Of a stretch of DNA of 64,000 nucleotides, positions 52,709 to 63,279 are shown one piece after another. Source of the DNA: Bacteroidota bacterium (GTDB lineage: Bacteria; Bacteroidota; Rhodothermia; Rhodothermales; UBA10348); contig JADFHF010000005.1 in assembly GCA_022567305.1 (NCBI GenBank), forward strand, positions 1 through 64,000. The letters run 5' to 3'. The notes under the pieces were generated by a model that ran no database searches, was not told where the DNA came from, and worked only from the letters and a program-made list of their open reading frames with translations. Position numbers and translations under genes: made by a program. Numbering within the stretch: position 1 is the first letter of the stretch; each line of letters opens with the position of its first letter.

Positions 52709-53914
52709 TTACGAATTCGCAGCGGCGAATGCCTCCACTGCGCCCCAAACTCTGAGCAAATTCTCAGCCAGGATTTTCCGGATGTCTTCGTCACTGTAGC
52801 CGCGCCGTAAGAAACCGTCAATCAGATTTGGGTACGTGCTTACGTCTTTGAGCCCGATTGGAAGCGTGTCACCCACGCCATCGTAATCCGAACCGATCCC
52901 TACGTGGTCGATACCGACCAGCTTAATGATATGGTCGTAATGATCAAGGAGGGTTTCTAAATCAGCGAATGGAAAGGGACCATGTTCCTTTTCCCAGGCC
53001 TTGTTGAACGCTTCCTCCTCTTCATCAAGTCCGTCTATTTCGTTCTCCGATAAATGCGTTCGATACGCGTCTCTCCTATCATATCGATATTCATTCGCCT
53101 CGTTACTCAGAAAGCTCGATCCGAAATTGACCATAATTACGCCCCCATTCGCGGCCAGCGTTGTGATCATTTCATCTGACATATTTCGAAGCCAACCCGG
53201 AGTGAAGTGTCGTGAGGTCGAATGCGATGCAATAACCGGCACTTGAGAAATCTCCATCACATCCCAGAAGGCGTCGTCCGAGATGTGGCTTACGTCGACC
53301 ATGACGCCCAGTCTATTCATCTCAATCACTAGCTCAATACCGAAAAGACTTAAGCCGTCCCAATGTGGATCATCCCTGGACGAATCAGAAATATGATTCG
53401 AAAGATTATGAGCAAGCGTGATGTATCGGATTCCCCGGTCGAAGAAATACTGGAGATTGGAAATGTCTCCTTCGATCGGCGATCCATTCTCCATCCCGAG
53501 AGGAAATGAAATCAACCCCTGGTCAAAATGACGCCTGACATCATCGGTTGAATAGGCGATCGCGAATTTGTCAGGGGAATCTGAAACAATCCCCTCAACC
53601 AGGTCGATCAGTTGCTCTGCAACGGTTCTTGAACGCCCTTCAGCTTCGAGTACGGACGGCGTATAGATCGACATAAAAGGGGCATTCAGTCCACCTTCCA
53701 CCGCCCTGGGATAGTCAAAATTGCCATCTTCCGTTACTTCAGATATATCAGCTCACTTTTCGTTCAAGCGATACGGTACGTCAATATGTGTATCGATAAT
53801 AATGGACGATTTTGCTATCTCCTGACCTCTTGTGGACGAAGTGCGGGTTTCGCCACACCCACATGAAGTCGCAATAAATCCCATGACCAACGTAGTTAAC
53901 AGTCGATTTCTCAT
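52709..53914 (-). pseudogene. M19 membrane dipeptidase-like lipoprotein, interrupted by a stop
   Basis: Full reading from the ATG at 53914: lipoprotein signal MRNRLLTTLVMGFIATSCG, then IIIDTHIDVPYRLNEK, followed by TGA at 53755-53753, and on in the same frame as ADISEVTEDGNFDYPRAVEG into the remaining 330 residues (GGLNAPFMSIYTP, MVDVSHISDDAFWDVM, VIASHSTSRHF, IDHVGIGSDYDGVGDTLPIG). In relatives the interrupted codon is Trp, so a single TGG-to-TGA change explains it. The piece after the stop lacks the HxD zinc ligands (HID). Confidence 0.85.
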
Positions 53915-54098
53915 GGGGCTATAACGAATAGTGGTGGATGATCCGTGAATGTAGAGGCGGGTTGCGAATCATAAATCCCGTTGTATGCCATGCCTGAACC
54001 ATTCATGTGATTATTCACGCTTGTCAATACAATATTCCGGCTACTTCCGTTCGTTTGTACTGTTGTATTGATAGGAAAGACATAAGAGGGAGAAGAAC

Positions 54099-56039
54099 AT
54101 GAAGGCGCGCATCAGACATATCGTACTATTTGCATTTGCGGCGCTGCTGTTGCTAGGCAGCGGGGCTAACGTTCAACCCATCAAATTCGGCACCATTTAC
54201 GGGACCGTGAGTGATTCCACGTCACACCGACCGCTTCCAGGTTCGACGGTGCTTGTGATAGGTACCACTCTGGGGGCAATCGCTGATGTCAATGGCAAAT
54301 ACAAGATTACGAACATACCGGTCGGTACATACGACCTGCAAAGCTCGTTCGTGGGCTATCACAGTCTTGTTAAAAAAAGCGTCGTGGTCTGCAATCAGTG
54401 CGAGGTACGATTGGAGTTCAAACTAATCGCGGGCCTTGACCTGTATGAAGAACTCATCATCGACTACGAGCGACCTCTCATACGCCAGGATGCCCTGGGT
54501 GTGAAGAAGATGCGAGAACTAAATGCCGTGGATGCAGTGCAGGCACCTCTTTATCGTGTCGAAGGGCGCTTTTTCGATGGGCGATTTAACCATGCTCCAT
54601 TCAATACAGAGGAGTATGCCTACATCGAGGAAGCCGGCTTTCTAAACCCTCGCATCAGTCCCCTCTCAACCTTTTCGATAGACGTCGACGCCGCGTCATA
54701 TTCAAATATGCGTCGTTTTATCACCACGGGCCAACGTCCACCGGTGGATGCCATTCGAACGGAAGAGCTCGTGAACTACTTCGACTACGACTATCCACTT
54801 CCTGGTGAGAAACATCCTGTGTCGATTTATTCTGAAGTTGGATTGGCTCCGTGGAATCCGGATAACTTATTGATGCACATAGGATTACAGGCAAAACAGT
54901 TGACGGATGAGGAGCTCCGGCCATCGAATCTCGTCTTTCTGCTCGATGTATCCGGGTCAATGGACAGTGAAAACAAAATTCATCTCCTCAAGAAGTCCTT
55001 CAAGCTGCTCATTAACGAGCTCACCGCGCGGGATCGAGTCGCGATCGTCGTCTATGCAGGCGCAGCCGGACTGGTTCTTCCCTCCACGCGTGGGGATCAT
55101 ACCGACACCATTTGGCAGGCTCTCGAACAGCTTCAAGCCGGCGGATCGACGGCCGGCGGCGCAGGCATCAAGCTCGCATATCAGGTGGCGAGCGACAACC
55201 TGATTCCAGATGGAAACAATCGCGTCATTCTTGCGACCGACGGAGATTTCAATATTGGCGTTTCAGATACCGGTGCCCTTGTCCGCTTGCTCAAGGAAAG
55301 AAAGAAGGAGGGTATCGGCCTGACTGTTTTGGGCTTTGGCGGCGGGAATCTCAAAGACTCAAGACTGGAAGCGCTCGCAGACAAGGGAGATGGCAACTAC
55401 TACTACATCGACTCTATTCTGGAGGGGAAAAAGGTTTTCGTTGACCAACTTCGCTCTACCCTATATACGGTCGCGAAGGATGTCAAAATCCAGGTGGAGT
55501 TCAATCCAGCCGTTGTCGGTCGGTACCGCCTCATCGGTTATGAAAATCGCGCGTTGAATGCCGAAGATTTTGTCGATGACAAAAAGGACGCCGGTGAAAT
55601 GGGCTCCGGGCACACGGTAACCGCCCTCTACGAACTCGTGCTAGCCGATAATATCGAAGCGTCCGACGTTCAGAATCTTAGATATCAGGAATCGGGTGTA
55701 AACCAGAACTATTTGGACGAACTGGGTACGGTAAAGGTCAGATATAAGCTCCCCGATTCAGACGAAAGCATTGAATTGGATCACATTGTTTCGAGTGCTA
55801 CGTCAGAGAATACGTCTTCGGATTTCAGATTTTCGGCTTCGGTTGCCATGTTCAGTATGCTGCTCAGGGATTCTTCTTTCCTTGGAGAGACGTCCGCCTC
55901 GTCCATTCTGGACCTTGCTCGTGCATCTAAAGGGGACGACAAATTCGGGTATCGGGCCGAGTTCATTCGACTCGTTGAGACGTACAGCCTTTTTGATATT
56001 GTGGATGCGGGAATGGTCGATCATCCGACCGTCGAGTAG
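54099..56039 (+). CDS. YfbK-like von Willebrand factor A domain protein
   Basis: 646-residue exported protein. Signal peptide, then a carboxypeptidase-regulatory-like beta domain (GTIYGTVSDSTSHRPLPGST, GKYKITNIPVGTYDLQSSFV). From about residue 190 the vWF-A N-terminal region (PLSTFSIDVDAASYSNMRRF) and the VWA domain with MIDAS (LVFLLDVSGSMDSENKIHLL, GGSTAGGAGIKLAYQ, RVILATDGDFNIG). The C-terminal DUF3520 domain follows (DVKIQVEFNPAVVGRYRLIG, FGYRAEFIRLVETYSL). The family is widespread in Bacteroidota; ligand unknown. GAGGGAGAAGAAC is a good ribosome-binding site. Confidence 0.9.
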   Translation: MKARIRHIVLFAFAALLLLGSGANVQPIKFGTIYGTVSDSTSHRPLPGSTVLVIGTTLGAIADVNGKYKITNIPVGTYDLQSSFVGYHSLVKKSVVVCNQCEVRLEFKLIAGLDLYEELIIDYERPLIRQDALGVKKMRELNAVDAVQAPLYRVEGRFFDGRFNHAPFNTEEYAYIEEAGFLNPRISPLSTFSIDVDAASYSNMRRFITTGQRPPVDAIRTEELVNYFDYDYPLPGEKHPVSIYSEVGLAPWNPDNLLMHIGLQAKQLTDEELRPSNLVFLLDVSGSMDSENKIHLLKKSFKLLINELTARDRVAIVVYAGAAGLVLPSTRGDHTDTIWQALEQLQAGGSTAGGAGIKLAYQVASDNLIPDGNNRVILATDGDFNIGVSDTGALVRLLKERKKEGIGLTVLGFGGGNLKDSRLEALADKGDGNYYYIDSILEGKKVFVDQLRSTLYTVAKDVKIQVEFNPAVVGRYRLIGYENRALNAEDFVDDKKDAGEMGSGHTVTALYELVLADNIEASDVQNLRYQESGVNQNYLDELGTVKVRYKLPDSDESIELDHIVSSATSENTSSDFRFSASVAMFSMLLRDSSFLGETSASSILDLARASKGDDKFGYRAEFIRLVETYSLFDIVDAGMVDHPTVE

Positions 56040-56134
56040 AAGCGCAAACGATTGTCGTCAATGAGATCTATATTTTGAGGTTCGCTTGCGGGACCTCCTT
56101 GTTGCCATCCTCCGTCGTGAAATCATTCAACCCA

Positions 56135-58012
56135 ATGTTACCGATACAGTATTCATCCCGTTTCGCCTCTTTGAATTACGGTCTTGCGGTTGCGGCGGCA
56201 GCCCTTTTGGCTTCCATTGCATCACCTGACGTGCACGCTCAAAATGCCGATCCTGCCGGCCCCGTTTTTGAGGACGGCCAATCCCAGATCGTCGAAGCCT
56301 TTAGTGATTCAGAGAAATGGATTCGGCATGAACTCTGGGTGGAAACGGAATTCGACTCCGATGGGGACGGTGAATTGGATCGGGTCCACGTCTCGGTTGT
56401 GCGTCAAGAACAGACCCGTACAGAAGGACTCAAAGTCCCAGTCATCTACGGTTCCAGTCCGTATTACTCCGGTACCTCCGGAGGCAGGCAGTATCTGTGG
56501 GACGTACGGCATGAACTAGGAGAGCCCTCTCCCCCGCGAACCAACCAGCCGCAGATCGAATTAAGAATAAGGCCCAATATCACCAACGGATTTGTAGACG
56601 ATTGGCTTCCTCGAGGTTTTGCAGTCGTCCATTCGGAATCACCAGGTACGGGCTTGTCGGAGGGCTGTCCAACGGTGGGTGGAATCAACGAATCACTGGC
56701 GCCCAAAGCGGTCATAGACTGGCTAAATGGACGCGCGAAGGGCTTTACATCTGTTGACGGGAATGAGGAGGTGTCTGCAGAGTGGTCCACCGGAATGGTT
56801 GGAATGACCGGGACATCGTATAACGGAACACTTCCACTGGCAGCGGCCACCACCGGGGTTGATGGCCTGGAAGCAATTATTCCGGTTTCGCCGAATACAT
56901 CCTACTGGCACTACTATCGCTCGTATGGCCTTGTTCGACATCCATTCGGGTGGCTTGGCGAGGATATCGACTTTCTGTATGACTTCATCCACACGCGAGA
57001 TTCCGACAGGCGTGAATACTGCAACCGGGTCGTGCGAGACGGCGAAATGGCTGAGGGCCGTGACCGTATTACGGGCGACTACAACGATTTCTGGGCGGGC
57101 CGGGACTACCTGAACGTGGTGCAAAATGTTAAGGCTGCGACGCTGATGTCTCACGCGTTCAACGATTGGAACGTCGTTCCGGAACACAGCTACCGTATAT
57201 CCATGGCACTCAAAGCCCAGGGCGTGCCTCTGCAAATGTACTATCATCAGGGCGGGCACGGTGGCCCTCCGCCGCACAAACTCATGAACCGCTGGTTTAC
57301 ACGCTATTTATATGGTGTTGAAAACGGCGTGGAAGATGATCCGAAAGCCTGGATCGTGCGAGAGGGGGACGATCGACTGGAGCCTACACCGTACGCAGAT
57401 TATCCCAACCCTGATTCGGAACCGGTAACGGTACACCTGTCTGTGGGTGGAACCGGAATGGGCGGCCTCTCCCTGTCGACGGACCCAAATCAAGGCGAAG
57501 AAACGCTTGAGGACAATGTTTCATTTTCGGGTGCCACATTGGCTCGGGCGGAATGGACGGATCATCGCCTTTTATACACTACCGCCGAACTCCAGGCCGA
57601 TGTCCACCTGTCCGGAGTGACCACGATTACCGTACGTGTGGCAGCAGATAGACCAGCGGTGAATCTGTCCATCTGGGTCGTGTCTTTACCGTGGATTGAA
57701 GGACGAAATGCTAGAGGCGGTATTGTTACGCGGGGGTGGGCCGATCTGCAAAATCGAAACTCCCTAAGAGAAAGCGAGCCATTGGTGCCCGGGCAGCTCT
57801 ACGAGATGACGTTCGACCTTCAACCGGACGACCAGATTATTAAAACGGGCCAGAAGCTGGGTCTGATGATTTTCTCCAGCGACCGCGATTTTACACTTTG
57901 GCCCAAGCCGGGCGCGAAGTTAACCGTCGACTTGGACGGAACGACGCTTTCGCTCCCGGTGGTGGGCGGCCAAGCCGCTTTCGCTCGGGCGATCGGAGAG
58001 GAAACGCTATAG
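56135..58012 (+). CDS. CocE/NonD (Xaa-Pro dipeptidyl-peptidase-like) secreted hydrolase
   Basis: S15-like alpha/beta hydrolase of 625 residues with a signal peptide ([14 protein letters not shown]). The N-terminal catalytic domain contains [20 protein letters not shown], the nucleophile elbow [19 protein letters not shown] and the likely catalytic histidine in [14 protein letters not shown]. The C-terminal jelly-roll (PepX_C-like) begins near residue 430 (VHLSVGG) and includes [20 protein letters not shown]. It probably cleaves X-Pro dipeptides or esters outside the cell. The ATG at 56135 is chosen because an upstream TTG (56075) would add 20 residues before the signal. Confidence 0.9.
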   Translation: MLPIQYSSRFASLNYGLAVAAAALLASIASPDVHAQNADPAGPVFEDGQSQIVEAFSDSEKWIRHELWVETEFDSDGDGELDRVHVSVVRQEQTRTEGLKVPVIYGSSPYYSGTSGGRQYLWDVRHELGEPSPPRTNQPQIELRIRPNITNGFVDDWLPRGFAVVHSESPGTGLSEGCPTVGGINESLAPKAVIDWLNGRAKGFTSVDGNEEVSAEWSTGMVGMTGTSYNGTLPLAAATTGVDGLEAIIPVSPNTSYWHYYRSYGLVRHPFGWLGEDIDFLYDFIHTRDSDRREYCNRVVRDGEMAEGRDRITGDYNDFWAGRDYLNVVQNVKAATLMSHAFNDWNVVPEHSYRISMALKAQGVPLQMYYHQGGHGGPPPHKLMNRWFTRYLYGVENGVEDDPKAWIVREGDDRLEPTPYADYPNPDSEPVTVHLSVGGTGMGGLSLSTDPNQGEETLEDNVSFSGATLARAEWTDHRLLYTTAELQADVHLSGVTTITVRVAADRPAVNLSIWVVSLPWIEGRNARGGIVTRGWADLQNRNSLRESEPLVPGQLYEMTFDLQPDDQIIKTGQKLGLMIFSSDRDFTLWPKPGAKLTVDLDGTTLSLPVVGGQAAFARAIGEETL

Positions 58013-58061
58013 GCGAATCGTTCCGACCAGAGCATCAGACACGTCATCATATCCCACGGAA

Positions 58062-59093
58062 ATGCCTGGCTCAAAGATCATTCATGTGGTGAGCTGCCAC
58101 GCCGAGGGAGAGGTGGGTGATGTCATCATAAGCGGCGTGGATCCCCCGCCGGGAGATACGATCTGGGAGCAGCGTACGTTTATCGAACGAGATCAAACAC
58201 TTCGCCGGTTCATGCTCAATGAACCGCGTGGCGGGGTATTTCGGCACGTAAACCTGCTCGTGCCGGCGAAGAATCCGAAGGCCCAAATGGCGTGGATCAT
58301 TATGGAGCCTGAAGACACACCTCCGATGTCAGGCTCGAATTCGATCTGCGTTGCCACCGTTCTCTTGAATACCGGAATTCTACCCATGACCGAGCCCGAA
58401 ACACGTCTCGTTCTTGAGGCGCCGGGTGGACTCGTGTCAATCCGCGCTGAGTGCCGAAACGGAAAGGCTGAGCGCATCCGCGTTACAAATGTACCATCCT
58501 TTGCCGAAAAACTGGGTGTTCCACTCGAAGTGCAAGGATTGGGTACGCTTTCGGTAGACACCGCCTATGGAGGGGACAGCTTTGTTATTGTTGGCGCAGC
58601 CGATCTTGGCTTTGAGATTGCTCCCTCAGAGGCCAGAGAACTGGCCGAGACAGGTGTTCGAATTACGGCGGCAGCGAATGAACAATTGGGGTTTACGCAT
58701 CCAGAAAATCCGGACTGGAATCACATCTCGTTTTGCCAATTTGCCGGCGAGTTAACCGAGGAAAACGGTGAGCTAACTGGGTCGAATGCTGTAGCAATCA
58801 GACCCGGAAAGATCGACCGGTGCCCGACCGGGACCGGATGCTCGGCGCGGATGGCGGTCTTACACGCGAAGGGACGAATGAAGATCGGTGACGTGTATCG
58901 GGCGAAATCCATCATAGATTCTGAATTTATCTGCCGAATCGAAGAAGAAACGACCGTCGGGGGTCATCCGGCTATCCTTCCCTCCATTTCCGGCCGAGCC
59001 TGGATTACCGGGACACACGAATATACTCTAGACCCCGACGATCCCTGGCCCGAGGGATATCGACTTTCCGACACATGGCCTAACCTGATCTAA
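58062..59093 (+). CDS. Proline racemase family protein (Ser/Cys type)
   Basis: 343-residue enzyme of the proline racemase/hydroxyproline epimerase/dehydratase superfamily. The first catalytic position, Cys in proline racemase, is Ser here ([17 protein letters not shown]); the second is Cys ([20 protein letters not shown]). In the superfamily Cys/Cys members are racemases or epimerases, Thr/Cys members are trans-3-hydroxyproline dehydratases and Ser/Cys members are reported as epimerases, so the exact reaction stays open. It follows the CocE-like gene by 50 bp, which would fit use of proline-rich peptides. Confidence 0.88.
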   Translation: MPGSKIIHVVSCHAEGEVGDVIISGVDPPPGDTIWEQRTFIERDQTLRRFMLNEPRGGVFRHVNLLVPAKNPKAQMAWIIMEPEDTPPMSGSNSICVATVLLNTGILPMTEPETRLVLEAPGGLVSIRAECRNGKAERIRVTNVPSFAEKLGVPLEVQGLGTLSVDTAYGGDSFVIVGAADLGFEIAPSEARELAETGVRITAAANEQLGFTHPENPDWNHISFCQFAGELTEENGELTGSNAVAIRPGKIDRCPTGTGCSARMAVLHAKGRMKIGDVYRAKSIIDSEFICRIEEETTVGGHPAILPSISGRAWITGTHEYTLDPDDPWPEGYRLSDTWPNLI

Positions 59094-59248
59094 GCCGGTT
59101 CTGGACCTGGATTGGTTCAGGTGATTTGGAACCGTACGCGGACCGGCTGGGTTTGTGATTTTTTGCACCGTTCGGTAAGTGCCATTGAGTCGGTACCTTT
59201 CGACCGGTGCCTCCCCTTCGCCAACAACCACATACTGAGGATTTCGAG

Positions 59249-60403
59249 ATGATCCGAGCGTCATTCAGATTCACCGCTTTGCTGCTCATGATGTCGGTTG
59301 CCGTAGCTGTTACCGGCCAGGCCCAAGAATACCGTTCAGCGCTTTATGACTTCAGCGTCGTCACAGTTGCGGGAGGTTTAGAGCACCCATGGTCGATTGC
59401 CTTCCTGCCAGATGGGGACATCCTTGTTACCGAACGCCCCGGCCGGCTCCGTATCATTCGAGACGGTGTCTTGACGGAAAACCCGGTCGCTGGTGTTCCT
59501 GAGGTCCACGCACAGGGCCAGGGAGGCCTTCTTGATGTCGTTCTGCATCCGAATTTTTCTTCCAATCGACTGCTTTATCTCAGTTATTCAAAGCCGCTCG
59601 AAGACGAAGATGGAGCGACTACCGTTGTTGCGCGCGCGCACTTTGAAAACGATCGCCTGACGGATGTTGAAGAGCTCTTCGAAGCTGACTCCCGTGGTGG
59701 GGGTCACTATGGCTCACGGCTCGCTTTTGACAGTGAAGGCTTCCTTTTCATAACGGTGGGAGATCGCCAGGCACCGCCGCGGGGCGACCTGGAAGCGCAT
59801 CCCGCACAAGACCTCTCGAATCATCATGGCACGACCAATCGAATTCATGATGACGGTCGAATTCCGGACGATAATCCTTTCGTGAACGAGAGTGGGGCGC
59901 GCCCGGAAATTTGGAGTTATGGTCACCGAAACCAGCAGGGACTGGCCATTCACCCGGAATCGGGTGATATCTGGGCTACAGAACATGGACCTCAAGGTGG
60001 AGATGAACTAAACCTGATTCGACCCGGACTCAATTATGGATGGCCTGTAATAGGTTACGGGGTGAATTACCGCAGCGGCACTGCCATCCATGAAGGCACC
60101 CATCGCGACGGCATGGAGCAGCCCGCAAATTTCTGGGTACCGTCCATTGCTACCTCGGGCCTAATGATATATACCGGCGATATATTCCCTGAATGGAAAG
60201 GAAATATTTTTGTTGGCGGAATGGCCGGGACGCAAATCGCACGGCTCACTCTGGACGGCCAACGCGTAGTCAGCGAAGAGACACTCGTTAAAGGTTTGGG
60301 ACGCATCAGAGATATCCGCCAAGGACCGGACGGATACATTTACCTGGCTATCGACAGCGATGCCGGCCCACAGTCGATTGTTAGGCTGGAGCCCACTGAG
60401 TAG
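59249..60403 (+). CDS. PQQ-dependent soluble sugar dehydrogenase (aldose dehydrogenase type)
   Basis: Six-bladed beta-propeller quinoprotein of the GDH-B/YliI family. Signal peptide (FTALLLMMSVAVAVTGQA). Hallmarks are GGLEHPWSIAFLPDGDILVT, ERPGRLRII, GQGGLLDVVLHP, HHGTTNRIHDDGRIPDDNPF, IWSYGHRNQQGLAIHPESGD and TEHGPQGGDELNLI. 384 residues from the ATG at 59249 (GAGG nine bases upstream). Acts in the periplasm; calcium- and PQQ-dependent by family. PQQ synthesis genes are not in the window. Confidence 0.92.
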   Translation: MIRASFRFTALLLMMSVAVAVTGQAQEYRSALYDFSVVTVAGGLEHPWSIAFLPDGDILVTERPGRLRIIRDGVLTENPVAGVPEVHAQGQGGLLDVVLHPNFSSNRLLYLSYSKPLEDEDGATTVVARAHFENDRLTDVEELFEADSRGGGHYGSRLAFDSEGFLFITVGDRQAPPRGDLEAHPAQDLSNHHGTTNRIHDDGRIPDDNPFVNESGARPEIWSYGHRNQQGLAIHPESGDIWATEHGPQGGDELNLIRPGLNYGWPVIGYGVNYRSGTAIHEGTHRDGMEQPANFWVPSIATSGLMIYTGDIFPEWKGNIFVGGMAGTQIARLTLDGQRVVSEETLVKGLGRIRDIRQGPDGYIYLAIDSDAGPQSIVRLEPTE

Positions 60404-60408
60404 ACGGT

Positions 60409-61644
60409 TTGACTGAACGAGCACTCCCCACCGCTCCCTCCGAGCGCATCGTTTCTTTGGATGTTCTAAGGGGCATTGCCATTCTGGGTATTCTGATCAT
60501 GAATATCCAGTCGTTCTCCATGATCGGATCAGCGTATACGAATCCCATGGCATACGGCGATCTGACGGGTTTGAACAAACTCGTTTGGATCCTGAGTCAC
60601 CTTCTTGCCGATCAAAAATTCTTGACCATCTTCTCGATTCTTTTTGGTGCAGGAATTGTGATGATGTCTGGAAGAGCAAAAGCAAAAGGTCTAAAACAGG
60701 CCGGAATACACTATCGGCGAACCTTTTGGCTCCTGCTCATCGGGGCCATACATGCCTATCTCTTCTGGTATGGCGATGTCCTTGTGATTTACGCATTGTG
60801 TTCACTCTTCGTATTTCTTTTCCGAAATGCCTCGCCGAAGAAGTTACTGATCGGTGGACTCCTGATGTTCTCAGTCGCCTCAATCATCAGCCTACTTTTC
60901 GGTTTTTCCATGGTTACGTGGCCTGTCGAGGTACAGCAGCAAATTGGCTCGGGTTGGAAACCTAACGAAGAAACGATCCGTGCCGAGTTGGCTGGATATA
61001 GAGGCGGATGGCTCGATCAGATGACGTATCGGGTTCCTGCCGCACTGGCGTTGCAAACATTTCTCTTCCTCGTGCTTTTTTTATGGCGCGCAGGTGGACT
61101 GATGCTGGTTGGGATGGCACTTTACAAGTGGGACGTACTCACCGCCGAGCGATCCAGCAAATTCTACAAAAAGGCCATGCTCATCGGATTCGGTATCGGC
61201 TTCCCGATGGTTGGGTATGGTGTTTTCAGGAATTTTGCAGCCGACTGGGCGGTCGAATACTCCATGTTTCTCGGCGGTCAATTCAATTATTGGGGAAGCC
61301 TGTTCATTGCCTCCGGCTACATTGCTGCGACGATGTATTTGTGCCGGAAGCCCGCAGAGAGCCGTCTAATGGGTTTGCTCGGCGGTGTTGGACGCGCTGC
61401 GTTATCCAATTACCTCATGCAGACCATCATCTGCACCACTCTTTTTTACGGCCATGGATTTGGTCTTTTTGGCAGCGTCGAAAGAAAATATCAATTCCTG
61501 ATCGTTGTCGGGGTTTGGCTCACCCTCGTATTTGCCACCGAATGGTGGTTCAAGCATTACCGTTTTGGACCCCTTGAATGGCTCTGGCGATCGCTTACGT
61601 ACTGGAAGCGGCAGCCTCTACGCATTTCTACGTCTGGGAGCTGA
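60409..61644 (+). CDS. DUF418 family membrane protein
   Basis: 411-residue polytopic inner-membrane protein. RIVSLDVLRGIAILGILIMN at the N-terminus is the family signature (shared with related DUF2306/OpgC-type proteins). Hydrophobic segments recur roughly at residues 20-40, 85-100, 115-150, 225-255, 265-285, 300-320, 335-355 and 365-380. DUF418 proper is recognised in FNYWGSLFIASGYIAATMYL and LSNYLMQTIICTTLFYGHGF. Function unknown. TTG start six bases after the upstream gene stop, so co-transcribed. Confidence 0.88.
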   Translation: MTERALPTAPSERIVSLDVLRGIAILGILIMNIQSFSMIGSAYTNPMAYGDLTGLNKLVWILSHLLADQKFLTIFSILFGAGIVMMSGRAKAKGLKQAGIHYRRTFWLLLIGAIHAYLFWYGDVLVIYALCSLFVFLFRNASPKKLLIGGLLMFSVASIISLLFGFSMVTWPVEVQQQIGSGWKPNEETIRAELAGYRGGWLDQMTYRVPAALALQTFLFLVLFLWRAGGLMLVGMALYKWDVLTAERSSKFYKKAMLIGFGIGFPMVGYGVFRNFAADWAVEYSMFLGGQFNYWGSLFIASGYIAATMYLCRKPAESRLMGLLGGVGRAALSNYLMQTIICTTLFYGHGFGLFGSVERKYQFLIVVGVWLTLVFATEWWFKHYRFGPLEWLWRSLTYWKRQPLRISTSGS

Positions 61645-62050
61645 GGCACTGATTTATTCGAAGGCGATGGCCATGCGCGGATCTCTTTCATTCATGGCCA
61701 GAAAGAGTCACTTACCGGCAGTGTCTTTACCGTTGAACGGCGGTGCAGTAGTTAGCGTTGATCAATCACACCCTCTCGACAAGTTGCCATTAAATACTCA
61801 AGGGAGTTTGATTACCCGGGATGAACGATAGGAAAAGCTTAATTGGAACCATGAATTCAAACTCGTCATCGTCTTGGGTGACTGGTAGTTTCGAGCTAAA
61901 CATCTCCCGGATCACTTAATAGTTCTTCGCCTGACGAACCACCTTCAGAACTCCTGATTGTTTGTCTTCATCTGACTCAAAGACGCCCGGGCACCTTGTG
62001 CGGTGTAGTTTGTAGACCAATTCCGAATTCATTCACCGCTACCAAATGAT
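61645..62050. other. Intergenic region between DUF418 gene and HmuY-like gene
   Basis: About 400 bp. A plus-strand frame just after the stop can be read EGDGHARISFIHGQKESLTG, resembling the C-terminal DUF3471-type end of serine hydrolases; it is too short and broken to call. No terminator or known RNA seen. Confidence 0.35.
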
Positions 62051-62602
62051 ATGCACGTAATTAGCCGTCGAGCTATCGCACGATTCATCTTCTCATGCCT
62101 TGTCGGAATCGGTTATACCGCAAACGCACAGGAATCGAATTTATTGGACCCGGTCACAGTGAGCGATGTCGATGTGTCAGGTGATGCAGTGCATTTCAGC
62201 TTTATTGAGAATCGAGTCGTCTCGACCTTGGAGGCCAACGCAGGACTCTGGGATATTCGGTTTGAAGGCACCTCCATATATGTAAATGGAGAGGCCCAAT
62301 TGCTTGATCGGACCTTTGACTATATCGCTCGAGCGCCGGAGAGCGGGTACAAAGAAGATGACATTGCAAATGGTCCAGCCGTTCCGGCCGCGAGTGGTTC
62401 GGGATGGTTTGACTATGATCCGACCACGCATATCGTAAGCGTAATCCCCGATCGAACGATCGTTGTCCACACATTAAACGATACATACGCAAAGCTGGAG
62501 ATTTTGAGCTACTACCTTGGCGGCGTCGAACAAAGTGGGGTGCCTCGCAATTACACGTTCCGATACGTCTACCAGCCAGACGGTTCGAGAAACCTCCGTT
62601 AG
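62051..62602 (+). CDS. HmuY-like haem-binding protein
   Basis: 183-residue exported protein with signal peptide (FIFSCLVGIGYTANA). The mature part follows the HmuY fold order: GLWDIRFEGTSIYVNGEAQL, the stretch GSGWFDYDPTTHIVSVIPDR, then TYAKLEILSYYLGG and the ending YTFRYVYQPDGSRN. HmuY proteins are usually surface lipoproteins that take up haem or bind other porphyrins; here the signal ends ANAQ with no lipobox cysteine. No TonB-dependent receptor lies in the window. Confidence 0.8.
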   Translation: MHVISRRAIARFIFSCLVGIGYTANAQESNLLDPVTVSDVDVSGDAVHFSFIENRVVSTLEANAGLWDIRFEGTSIYVNGEAQLLDRTFDYIARAPESGYKEDDIANGPAVPAASGSGWFDYDPTTHIVSVIPDRTIVVHTLNDTYAKLEILSYYLGGVEQSGVPRNYTFRYVYQPDGSRNLR

Positions 62603-62656
62603 AACACTCAAAATCGTAGCGAAGTGGCTCGACCGCTACAATCTGTCAAAAATTCG

Positions 62657-63265
62657 ATGGAACGAACGATCCTCGAGGGTGAATATGTTCGCCTCGACCC
62701 CTCTCGATGGAACACCTTGATGGTCTCTGTCAATACGGACTTGACGAGAGTCTCTGGACGCTCGTCCCCCAGCCGGTCCAGTCCCGAGAAGACATGGCCG
62801 GGTATATTGAGGCGGCACTCGTCGGGCAAGAACGAGGTAAGATGCTTCCGTTTGCAACGATTTCAAAAGAAACTGGAGAGGCCGTGGGTAGCACACGGTA
62901 TGGAAATATTGATTTAGCGAATGGTCGACTGGACCTGGATAGTCGGTTGGACCTGGATAGTCGGTTGGACCTGGATAGTTCGCCCCTGGCAGCGAACAGC
63001 GATCAACACGGAGGCGAAACTGCTGATGCTTCAACACGCCTTCGAGAGTGTGGCGTGCAATCGAGTCGAGTTCAAAACGAACACACTGAACGAACCATCA
63101 AGAACAGCTATTCTACGCCTGGGTGCGAAAAAGGAAGGCATTTTTCGAAAGCACATTGTAACCGCCAGCGGGCGTTTGCGTGATACGGTCTGTTACAGGT
63201 TTACAAACGATGAATGGCCGACGGTCAAAGCGGATCTGATGCAAAAGCTAGCGGTGTTCAGCTGA
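62657..63265 (+). pseudogene. GNAT acetyltransferase pseudogene (RimJ/RimL-like)
   Basis: Reads MERTILEGEYVRLDPS, then must change frame (about 62700) to continue MEHLDGLCQYGLDESLWTLV, MLPFATISKETGEAVGSTRY and GNIDLANGRLD. It then changes frame again inside an 18-bp tandem repeat (62924-62981) to give IVRPWQRTAINTEAKLLMLQ, FKTNTLNEPSRTAILRLGAK and IVTASGRLRDTVCYRFTNDE with stop at 63263-63265. In relatives the repeat region is a single IGWTWI strand. The acetyl-CoA binding loop is intact in sequence but split in frame. Confidence 0.8.
62924..62981 (+). repeat. 18-bp tandem repeat in the acetyltransferase gene
   Basis: Three copies of an 18-bp unit (TGGACCTGGATAGT core at 62930, 62948 and 62966). 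It triples the codons of one beta strand (WTWIVG in one frame, RLDLDS in another) and includes one of the two frame changes of this pseudogene. Confidence 0.88.
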
Positions 63266-63279
63266 CTTCTATAAACCCT

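Noticed and set aside
53753-53755. TGA as a recoded Trp or selenocysteine codon
   Set aside because: TGA ends many intact genes here (for example leuB, tag, mreB2), and relatives have Trp, not Cys/Sec; a point mutation is simpler.
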